Positions 1-9,600 of a stretch of DNA of 20,470 bases are shown piece after piece; within the stretch, counting starts at the first letter, position 1, and each line of letters begins with the position of its first letter. The position numbers and the translations under genes are program-made. This DNA comes from Silene noctiflora (taxonomy: Eukaryota > Streptophyta > Magnoliopsida > Caryophyllales > Caryophyllaceae): positions 6,669 through 27,138 of the forward strand of contig VHZZ01010811.1 of assembly GCA_009801015.1 (NCBI GenBank). Direction: 5' to 3'. The notes under the pieces were generated by a model. The model saw only the letters and a list, made by a program, of their open reading frames with translations, was not told the DNA's origin and did no database searches.

Positions 1-169
1 ATCGAGTAAGCAGGCTACTCGATCGAGTGGCCCTTACTCGATCGAGTCCCAAGAGTACTCGATCGAGTACCAGATAGACAGACTCTAATTCCAATCTACA
101 TAAACTTACTCGACAAAGTAAGTCCTACTCGGTCGAGTAACCAGAGGCAGAGAAAACCGTAGTATTACA
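1..169 (-). mobile_element. 5' end of an LTR (family X), cut by window edge
   Basis: Read on the minus strand from 169, the sequence starts TGTAATACTACGGTTTTCT. It closely resembles the start of the LTR at 15005 (TGTAATACTACGCTTTTCT). Both continue into several copies of a palindromic motif of the form ACTCG-RY-CGAGT and share an AGCAGGCTACT-like segment. The LTR terminus is therefore at 169 and the rest of the element lies left of the window. The 5 bases outside the terminus (170-174, agttg) would be the target duplication, but the other side is not visible. No coding sequence is present. Confidence 0.7.
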
Positions 170-928
170 AGTTGGATGGGATCATATTTAAAAAACAATT
201 AGCCGTTATGAGTAGTAAACCAGATACGAATATATTAGTTTATCTTAATGATTAAGGGAACGAGAATTTAATTAAAAATATACGGGTAGGTCTGTCGCGT
301 ACAAATTCGCTAATTACAAATGAAAAATAACTCAAACCGAAAATTGTAAATATGACTTTCTAGAAAACTTAATTACTATTTTTATAGGGTTTTTCTGGCA
401 CATGTTAAGGGTGCCAAATAAGGAATAATTTGCAACAATTTATCATGAGAAATTGAATCTAAACTCATAATTACCCTACTTAGACAATTAATGTTGCAAA
501 TCATACATTACTTCACATCTTAACATGTGTCAATGATACATATTAGAAAAACTCTTTGTATTTTTGATCATTGAGAAATTTAAAAGAACATTTATATAAT
601 TTTGCATGGATTTAAGACCAATATACATGAGGTTCATCAAGATATTTATAAGGTGATATGTCCATTATCATTTTAGAGGTTTGTCTACAAACCTTTTATC
701 ATTGGACATTAGTGTTGAGGTTCATAAATAAGAGGGGTTAATTTTGTATCCAAGTTTGTGGAGAGAATGTGAAAGGAGAAAAGTTTAGTGTGTCATGATA
801 TGGATCTTGAAGAGGTTTATTTGTTGTTGGTAGGACGTTTGTAGTTGAACTTATATGTATATTAGCTTATGTGAACAAATCTATTAGAGGTTCATCTATT
901 ACTAGTGCCCTTATAACAGAATCATTAA
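170..928. other. AT-rich intergenic DNA without recognised feature
   Basis: About 760 bases of AT-rich sequence between the LTR end and the first MITE. No open frame of note, no RNA gene and no clear inverted repeat was seen on either strand. Confidence 0.6.
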
Positions 929-1219
929 GGGGGCGTTTGGTTCATAGTATCGGAATGGATTGTGATAGCATAGAGGTATGGAGTTAGAACCTCATACTTG
1001 CTTACAAGTGTTTGGTTCGATCTTGGAATGGATTGAGTATAGTAATAGGATGGAATGGATTTAAAAACTTGGGTGTATACATGGGTATGAGATTCCAAGG
1101 GGTTGGAATGAAATTAGAATCCATTAGGTATCTAACTCCATTTCAAAATCCTTCAATCAAACACTAGAATGGATTGAATCCATTCCAATCCATTTCAAAA
1201 GCTCCAACCAAACGCCCTC
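929..1219. mobile_element. Tourist-like (PIF/Harbinger) MITE with TAA target duplication
   Basis: The left end GGGGGCGTTTGGTTC and the right end AACCAAACGCCCTC are terminal inverted repeats matching at about 13 of 14 positions. The trinucleotide TAA lies immediately outside both ends (926-928 and 1220-1222). A 3-bp TWA target duplication with G-rich, GTTTGG-containing ends is typical of Tourist-like MITEs mobilised by PIF/Harbinger transposases. The 291-bp body has no coding capacity and repeats variants of GGAATGGATT in both orientations, so it can fold back on itself. Confidence 0.8.
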
Positions 1220-1222
1220 TAA

Positions 1223-1380
1223 GTCTCCCTTGTGATAAATATATCTGTCACAAACTTGTGACAGGTCAAGTATTCTCACATGGTAGATAAGACAAAAATT
1301 AGTGTCTATCGAGTCACAAATGACTTGTCTTTATTTACCCATGTGGGTTTTATTTGACCCATGACAATGATATTTAGAAG
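1223..1380. mobile_element. MITE-like remnant with TTGTGAC palindrome
   Basis: Directly beside the Tourist-like element, 1229-1252 is an imperfect 24-bp palindrome (TTGTGA at the left, TCACAA at the right). It is followed by a second TTGTGACAGGTCAAG segment and a TTTGACCC segment. This looks like the end of a MITE family with a self-complementary terminus. No matching far end or target duplication could be fixed, so the limits are approximate. Confidence 0.35.
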
Positions 1381-1457
1381 AGATTACCATGACATTATTA
1401 GCGGTCAAAAGATCAACAAAACATATTTTTATGTGTGAATTGTGTAAACAAGCAAAT

Positions 1458-1944
1458 TAGACCTGTCAAACGGATCGGGTGGGTAGAATCCCAAGTCAAG
1501 TCAAAATACGGGTAGGGTCATATGGATAACGGGTTTTTAACTCCTTTTTTTAACGATGTTTTTAATCAAAAAAATATTTTTAAAAAAATGTAAAACGTAT
1601 TTAAAATCATTATTTTATCATATGCAATGTTTACATTAATCATTGAGTCATCGACATAATTATTAAAATAATTTTTTTTAATAAACATTTTATTATTAAA
1701 TATTATAAAAGTTGTATAAAATTGACATTTTAATTTTTAAGCAATAAAAAATAATTTTTTTAACTATTTTTTCAAATATAATATATAAATATTAATATTT
1801 TAATAAAAAATTTAATTTAGCTCTGATCCAACGGTTCGACCCGTTCAGGTAGAGTCTAGACCCTAAAATAACGGGTCATTTCGAGTTCGGGTTGCCGGGT
1901 CTAAATGTTCGGGTCTCGGGTTGGGTCAAAATTTGACAGGTCTA
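1458..1944. mobile_element. hAT-like MITE with 8-bp target duplication
   Basis: The left end TAGACCTGTCAAA and the right end TTTGACAGGTCTA are perfect 13-bp terminal inverted repeats. The 8-mer AAGCAAAT occurs immediately outside both ends (1450-1457 and 1945-1952). An 8-bp target duplication with TA-starting ends is the signature of hAT transposons. The subterminal regions are rich in CGGGT/ACCCG motifs, a common arrangement for transposase binding in hAT elements. The centre is very AT-rich and non-coding, so the element is non-autonomous (487 bp). Confidence 0.82.
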
Positions 1945-1952
1945 AAGCAAAT

Positions 1953-2900
1953 AGATGAAGGCCGGAAATGCATAATTGCTAGCCCAGCAGCCCCCTTTAT
2001 CTCATGCACTCTCCAACACAAAAATACAATCAGGTACAAGTGTACAACTCCTTTCCTTCCAAATTGCCTACTCTTTGCAGGGAAATATACACCACATGAT
2101 CCGTTTCCTATCTACGGTTTACATGAACTGTAGTGGTCGAAAATCACTGCCACTGATTTGTTCCTAAGAACGGCAACAACATCAATACAAAAATACTGCT
2201 CTCTAAGATCCAATCTAATGGTGGTCCCCATTCCCACTATCATCATTGTCTGGCTTCCAAAGTGGGATCATTACATATCCGGCAGATATTGACCGTCTTC
2301 AACCTATGCTTGTGTATATTCACCTGGAATTTCCATGGGGTTACCTCATCAATACATATATCCACAAGATCATCAAAATCTTGTATTTACCTGGAAACAA
2401 ATTTCCAAGAGTCATCATCACATGGAGATTTATGCAAGATCGATTTGAAAACCATATGGAAGCTTCAACTTCATTCCAATGACTTGCCTATGTTAATGGA
2501 TACGGATAGTCCAACTCTGATGTTCTGAGGCAAAACGATCCCTTACACTCTACAGACATTTTACCGTCAGACACTAGAGATGGATGGACTGGGGGAGTGA
2601 CATCTTTACATGCAAATTCTTCAATTCAAGGGGTAACAATGATATTTCAACACCAACCCTGAAATAGTTATATATATATACTCCGTATGACCTTCAGCCA
2701 AATCAAGATAATTTAAGTGAGATATAACATAATAAGAGAATATATTAAAGAATGGTAAAGAGCTCCCTTGCAAACATTTTTTTTTTTTGGTTCAATAAGC
2801 TTTGTTAACACTCATTGACACAGCAGGTGGTAAGAAGTGACATTACCAAGAACGGAGTAAGAAGTAAAACTGCCCACTGAGGATATGTTACTCCGACACT
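1953..2900. other. Noncoding 3' flank of the P4-ATPase gene
   Basis: Contains only short open frames with no recognisable domain. An imperfect direct duplication of about 30 bases (CACCTGGAA...TTTCC near 2320 and ACCTGGAAAC...TTTCC near 2386) is visible. On the minus strand, 2250-2420 has some protein-like stretches but no start, no convincing splice sites and no family match, so I do not call a gene. A short TA run lies at 2668-2680 and a T run at 2778-2789. Confidence 0.45.
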
Positions 2901-2907
2901 TCACTTG

Positions 2908-3036
2908 GGTGCCGTGTCGCGTGTCCAACACGTGTCGTCCTGACACTGACACGACACTTCAATTTAGACCAAAAAATTGGAAATTTCGCCCAAAATTGCT
3001 GTGCCTGACACTCCGACACGTGTCAGACACGACACC
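2908..3036. repeat. Foldback repeat rich in GTGTC/GACAC and ACGTG
   Basis: The left arm begins GGTGCCGTGTCGCGTGTCC. Reverse-complementing the right end gives GGTGTCGTGTCTGACACGTG, so the unit is an imperfect inverted repeat of about 130 bp with a less GC-rich centre (AAAAAATTGGAAATTT). Several ACGTGTC segments, including CACGTG, lie in the arms. It resembles a small foldback MITE; no target duplication could be defined. It lies about 420 bp beyond the stop codon of the flippase gene. Confidence 0.5.
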
Positions 3037-3453
3037 TCGTAATGAGTAACACAGCACCGAGGGATATGTATTACCATGGATGATCTGGCTAAAAGAATTC
3101 CACTAATTAGTGATCTTGTATCAAATGAGCCCTTGTGGTTAGGAAAAACATGAATTGTCCATTTAATTTCTGCTATTCGACTCCAGTTAACATTAAATAA
3201 ATTGTCGGGGGCAGTGCCATACAGGAGACAGTGGAAAGCATGTGCCTGTCCTATTTATACTCTAGTATGCAAGCTATAACCAATAGTTTGAAAAAGAAAG
3301 ATGAACAAAAGAATGCTTACTGTGGAACTTGAGAATTAACGGCCATGAGTCGGAGATAAACAGTAAGGAGAAGCCTTCTGATGAACTGAGCCTGTACATA
3401 GGCGGATACTGTACAAGTCAATCGGGATTATCAATTTCGTCCTCCAATTTTTT
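3037..3453 (-). other. Probable 3' UTR and immediate downstream region of the P4-ATPase gene
   Basis: This follows the stop codon at 3454-3456 on the minus strand. No canonical AATAAA was found on the minus strand, so the cleavage site cannot be placed. The stretch also contains possible acceptors (for example after TATGTACAG near 3391) that could create an alternative last exon if the donor overlapping the stop codon is used. Confidence 0.4.
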
Positions 3454-3613
3454 CTACTTACGTATCGATTCAGCTTCCCTAGCAATCTGAATATCTGACG
3501 GCCAAAACATTTGATACACAACTTTGCAGAGAAAGCGAGGAAGCAACGCAACGATTATGATTAGCGCAATGGTAAGCCAATAGGTAGGTGAAGCTGCAAG
3601 GTGATAAATAGTC
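3454..3613 (-). CDS. ALA1: P4-ATPase exon 7: M10 and C-terminus
   Basis: Encodes residues 1227-1279. It has the last membrane segment ([16 protein letters not shown]), then [13 protein letters not shown] and a very short tail ending in Arg-Lys before TAG (3454-3456). The acceptor is TATGCAG|GACTA. The stop lies inside the sequence GTAAGTAG, itself a consensus donor. If that donor is used, the last residues would be replaced by a downstream exon. Relatives usually carry roughly 20 further residues, from memory. Confidence 0.82.
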
Positions 3614-6600
3614 CTGCATAGAAAGAACCGACAACTTATATTATATTAGTTCAAATTTTAGTAAAATTAATAAAAGCAAAAGGTGGAGAAAATAATATAC
3701 AAGAAACAGGCTACTGACCAGTAGTTGGGAAAAACAGGTATAGAATCCAGCACTATCACACAAGCATAAGTGATGATTATTGACCCCCATACAGCAACGT
3801 GCGTAATAAGTAACCACCGCTGAATGTCCATGGCTAAGTGCATATTCACGAGGATTACAACAGAAATTGTCCACAGACTACCCAGACTCCAAATGTCAAG
3901 GCTGCTTCCATAATAAGTGTACAATGGTACATAAAAGAGAACAAGACTTTGCCACAAAGTGTCAAGCATTGTTATCCAAAAAAGTTGTAAATTGTAGCTC
4001 TCTTGTCTATGTCCTGCAGCATAGAGCTTTGGATGTTGAAGTAATGTCTTATGACTCAAGTCTTTGTCCAAAACACCAACCACCATAGTTGGTATGGAAG
4101 TATAGATAACAGAATAGAACACGCTGCTCCAATCAGTCAATGCCTGTGTTGTTGAAAAAGCTGTGCACGAAATATACCTGAGATAAGGAAGAAAGTGAAT
4201 GTTAGGGAATGTGTTTGACACTAATAAAGGAACTGTGGGAGCATTTAACTGCATAAACAGAGAATTATAACTTTGTATATTGGTAAGAGAAATGTGAGGT
4301 TCATCTCCTCTCTCTCACAAACACCCAATGACTAAATTCTGTTATATGATGCTTTTTTTCTCCATCCAACAAGTAAAACATCTCTTGGACAGAGGTAGGC
4401 AGACAACAGGTACGTCCAACTGGTGATGAGGAATGACATTTATAACAAGAAGTCAGTGCAACGAGAACTCCAATTCGGGTGTGTTTGATTCAGAGTGGTA
4501 TGGGTTTAGAATCAGGAATCAAACCAGGGTGGTATGGGGTTGGAACATCATGCATTGACGCCTGATACCTTGTGTTTGCTTTTTTTTTTTTTTTTTTTTT
4601 CTGATGAACCAGGAATCAAATGAATAGTACTGCTTAAATAGTCAGCGTGATGTCTGCAGGAAACACTACCAATGAAAATAAGCAGGCACTTAGTTTAAAA
4701 TGCTCAAGTATGGTATACTAACAAGTGAAAAGCATAAACCTTGTAGCACATACCAGAATAGCATGAGAACAAAAACTGCATTTCTGTAGAAGTTGTATAG
4801 AACCAAATAACCAACACGCTGATAATTCCAATGTCCGTGTACTAACAATAATCTTTTTAGAAATCGGAATTGACCCATGGCAAAGTCTGATGCCATCACT
4901 GCTTGACGTCCTTCTTCACCACAGATTCCAACCCCAACATCTGCCATTTGGATCATTGATACATCATTCGCACCTAAGTTAATTTGCAGCCACAAGAAAA
5001 GAAATTATGTTAAGTTACTTCCTCTCAAGCAAATGGCCTATATAAAATGTACATCCCAGAAAATGAATCAACCATTCTCCATGCATGGAAGTCAGAATTA
5101 CCAACTTACCATCGCCGATAGCCAGTGTCAAATCATTAGTACGATTTTTGATTAAGTCAACAATTCCAGCCTTTTGCAAAGGAGCCACCCGACAGCAGAG
5201 AACAACTTTACATGATGTTGCAAGATCAAAAAGCTGAAGCAAGCAAGATTACAACCAATTGTAAGTTTACCCACTGAAACTGAGCATTGCCCTGGCATAA
5301 AAATGCTGACTCCATGATTAAAATGTGTATGGCGAACATAGAGAATCAGCATTTTCAACTGCTGCGTTATACTAAGCTAGCCATTGTATTGACAGACCAA
5401 AATTGACATGAACTATAAGTCAATAACAAGAGGTACTTGGCATATAATTCAGGTAAATAAACAGATACGTACATCTGACTCGAGATCTTTCTCAAGAATG
5501 TAAACCAGACTATTCCCATCAATAATGAGTGCCAAAGAAGGGCTAAGCTCATCTTCCTCCTTCCCTACGTTCCATGATTCAGTGTTAACACTGTCAGCAT
5601 CTTCAGGAATCTCAAGATAGTCACTTGAAGCCTCCTGTTTCTGATTCAAACTCTGACCACCACAACATTCTGACGTGACCAAGTACTTGGACTTTGCCTC
5701 AGCTAAAAGATTTCTGCACTCTTGATCCGAAGTCCCATTAATGATGATCTGCTGCATATCAGCTGTCAAGAGTCTACAGGAGAGTCCAATAGAGATCGCA
5801 GTCTCTTGCTTATCACCAGTTAAAACCCAAACTTTAATTCCTGCTTCCCGAAGAGACTCGATAGCTTCAGGTACCCCATCTTGTAATTTGTCCTCGATGC
5901 CGGTAGCCCCAAGTAGTCTCACATTGCGCTCTATCAGAGCTGCTGTTTGACGCAATTTAGCAGATCTATCACACAAAGATGTGCTAGCATCCTCGTACTT
6001 TTGCTCCCAATCCTCGAGTTCTGCATGTGTAAGATCTCTTGCGGCCAAAACCAATGTTCGTAAACCAAGAGAAGAATATTCTAAAAGATGTCTTAAAGTT
6101 TCAGTTCGAACATAATCATTTTTATCCAAGTCTTTGGCCAAAATAGAGAACATTGATGTATCAGCACCTTTAACCAATACTTTGACAGAATTGTCAGGAA
6201 ATCTAATAACAACAGACATCCTTTTCCTAACACTATCAAATTCATGGAGGCCTAACACATCCAACCTGCAATTTGTATATATGCACATATTGATTTAATA
6301 AAATTCTTGGGGAATAAAATAAACAAAAAAAAATAAAGAAAGAAACAAAGAAGAAAGAAGATGAAAAAGAAGAAAAAGAAGAAAAACAGAAGTTTCCAGC
6401 CAAACGATTATTACTGGAGTGATAGCAACATGTCCAGTCAGCAGCAGCAACAATCTCAAAAAGCAAGAAGAAATAACATATACAGCCTTTCAGAAGAAAA
6501 CTCCCAGCTCTTAAGCAACATGCATATTATAGATGGCTTCAATCTTCATAGATTTTAAGCTTTAAATTGCCCAATACCACATAATTATGACTTTCTTCTT

Positions 6601-9600
6601 TACACTCACACAATACTTGGACGGTCTCAATGTCAATTCATGTTAGCCGACTCTATTCTATTGCTTTGTTATTTACTTCTTGTTGTTGCCCAGTAACAGC
6701 AAATCCTCACTTAACACATAAGAACTATACAGCCCAGTTCCAACGTAAGGAAAATTGCAACGCTCAAAATACATGAGCAGGAGACGACAATAGGAGCATC
6801 ATATTAGACCCTCCAAAAGGCGTTCGAAATCAGCTTCTAATCATTGTAAATAAATTGCAATAGGGCATTGTTTATACTTGTTTCAGAAAAAGAAAGAATA
6901 TTCTGACCATATGGTAACAAACATAGGACATATACCATCACGGAGAGTGATCAAAACTGTCATTGTGTTTACTGTGGACTGGTGATTTTAGAAGCACTGA
7001 TAAAATTTATAGATATAGCATATTACCATTGGGAAATTCATGTCATCCTTTGAAATGGTAATTTTTATTTTGTTTCCATGAACCAGGCAAAAGAAACCCA
7101 CCCCAAAAGATGGAGAAGAACTATCCATTGTTAAATCAATTTTGAATTTGGAAAGGTTCTCACTCAACAAAGTAAACTAATCCCAAACGGAGATTGCCAA
7201 ACACAAAAACCAAAAATGATTTGAGTGACTAGAACTGTAAAGCAAAAACTTAGAATTTGGCAATGTTACTCTGACTTCAGTACGAGTGTGGGATATGGGT
7301 AAAAGTATACCGTGAGTGTCGGACTCAGCATTACTAAAATATTTAGACACGGGGAGCCTGCCTAAAATGAGGATATGGATGATGGGACACACCTTCAAAG
7401 CAAAAATAACCACTTCTATTTTTGAAATATTTCAATTTTTCGCAAGTATAATGAAAGAAGTCTGACAAATAAGCCAATAACTATATTCTTTATACACTTC
7501 TCTACTCTTTTTGTTAGTCTCTACGAAAAGTGTCTGACTAATAAGTGTCAGCTATGGAATCCATACCCATATTCATGTCATGTTGTGTCGACACGAGTGC
7601 AGTACTAAAAGGGAGGCGTCAAAGTAACAGCAGAATTTAGAGCCTCCATTTCTCTCTAGGCATGTGCTAGAGAAATGATTAGAAATACAATTATAATTTT
7701 ATAAACACAGTTCTAACATATCCATTGAAGTTTGTTTATAGGATGTACTAATGTAGGTAATTTAGAAAAATACGACATTCTAACTTAGATCAATATGTAT
7801 ATTGAATGAAAGGCAAATTAGAACACATGACGAAGTCATTTCAAGTTCAAAGTCTAGTTAGTAGAATAAAATGAAAATAAAATACCCCAGTTTGAGATTA
7901 AGCACTTAAAAATCAAGACCAATCAGACATGAGAGAACTTTAAGCTAGTTACAAACTAATCAGCTACTAGAACTTCACTAAATCGATTTTGATGCATCAA
8001 AACAAATCAAAACAAGATTCGTGCAACTATGCAAGAAAAAAACATCCATGAATACATCGGAACTCAAGTACAAGCAAGCTAAGGAAAAAGTCTACTTGAG
8101 CTGCACTGAAAATTACGGTAACACGTATAATACCCTTGTCAAAACTGTCTTCATGATTGAAGTACAGAGTATAACTGGCAAAGGACACTAAAATGCAAAG
8201 TGGCTTTATGCTACTGTGTATGCAAAAACCAGTGTCATATTTCTAAAGATAAAGCTGGTCTCCTGTGGTAATATACCAAGCAATTGAAATTCGAAAGTAT
8301 TTTTTGCAAAACCGCAGTTTAACAAGTTTCACTTCTTACCTGAGCTTCTCTCCATTGATATCAATTACGATATGCCCAGAGGTGCGTTCAAAAAGGGTAT
8401 ACCCATAAGCAGATGCAGCGGCCACGAGGGCTTGTTCATCTGGTGATTCACCCTGGTAGTCAATTGCATCAGCATCACCAATCTCACTTTGTTTGAGAAT
8501 AGGAATAACGGTATTACATGCAGCTAGGGTCAAGAAGAACTCCTGCGCTTCAATTCTGCCATCTTTTTCTGAGCTTATATGCAACAACTCCAAAAGTTCA
8601 GAATCAACATCAACTTGGGACTTAAGCTTCCATCTTCCTCTAGGCACAATTGTTACACCAGAGCTTCCTAAAAAATCAAACAACTTTGAACAAAGTCCCA
8701 CAAAAATCTTAATCAAACCTACAAACTGGTCAATACTCAATACACAACATGACAACATGACTACTGTGTGGATTATACATCAAATTCTTTTATGATAATC
8801 ACCCAGTTGATCATTTTTTTTTTCTGATACATTATAAATCTAATCATTTCATCCACAACATGCTTTTCCCAATGACGAATTCCGTTTTGTGAACTAGAAA
8901 ACGAGAGCATATATAGAGTATAATAATATATCAAGGTCACATTGTAAGGATAGAGTTATTGAATCATCAGACTCAGACATTAGAACTGGTGGCACTGGGG
9001 CACCCTAAGCAACGTTAATGATTAAATTGCCTATATTTAGATTCTAAAGCCACTAGTGTACAGACGGCAAAGCCAGATAGAGCTTACGACCATCACTTGT
9101 TAGCTTTAACATTAATTGACATATCAGCACAGTGCACAAATATGGAATGCACTGTTTAATCATCTTAAGGGGAGAGTTTTTACATGTTATCAACACACAT
9201 CCGAATCCAGCACAAACCAGAATTTATGTCAACATCATTATGGAATTCTCCAAAACTCAAGCCACCTGCAAGTTAAATTCCGATCAAAATGCCAATCATA
9301 AAAAGTAAGGTAGTGTAAGCATGTTCGTTTGGACTTAATTTCAGTTCGGTTTGGTTCTGTTCAGTTAAGGTTCCTATAAGTTGAGTTCAAGTCAGAAAGT
9401 CTAAGTGCAAAGCTCCAAACTCATCGCATCCAGAAACTCAACAACCGATCACAAACACTGGTCACAAATCACCATATGTGCAGAGAAATACTATTAAAGA
9501 AATATATTTTGGACATTCCCATTCAGTGTAACATCGTAACATTCACGGACACCTTTAGAGAAAACAAAACAACTACAGTTACCTGAAAGGCTCCGACTTG

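Noticed and set aside
1..169. CRISPR-like regular repeat array
   Set aside because: Repeats are 12-bp palindromes with irregular spacing inside an LTR of a plant genome; not CRISPR.
2240..2420. Protein-like stretches on the minus strand beyond the flippase stop
   Set aside because: No start codon, no consistent splice pair and no recognised similarity; local duplication explains part of it.
4725..4746. Alternative exon 5 end at AAG|GTTTATG
   Set aside because: It would leave the wrong phase for exon 6; CTG|GTATGT keeps frame and matches the spacing of ALA1.
6988..7413. Two minus-strand frames of 60 and 78 codons in intron 2
   Set aside because: Short, without similarity, within an intron of a well-defined gene.
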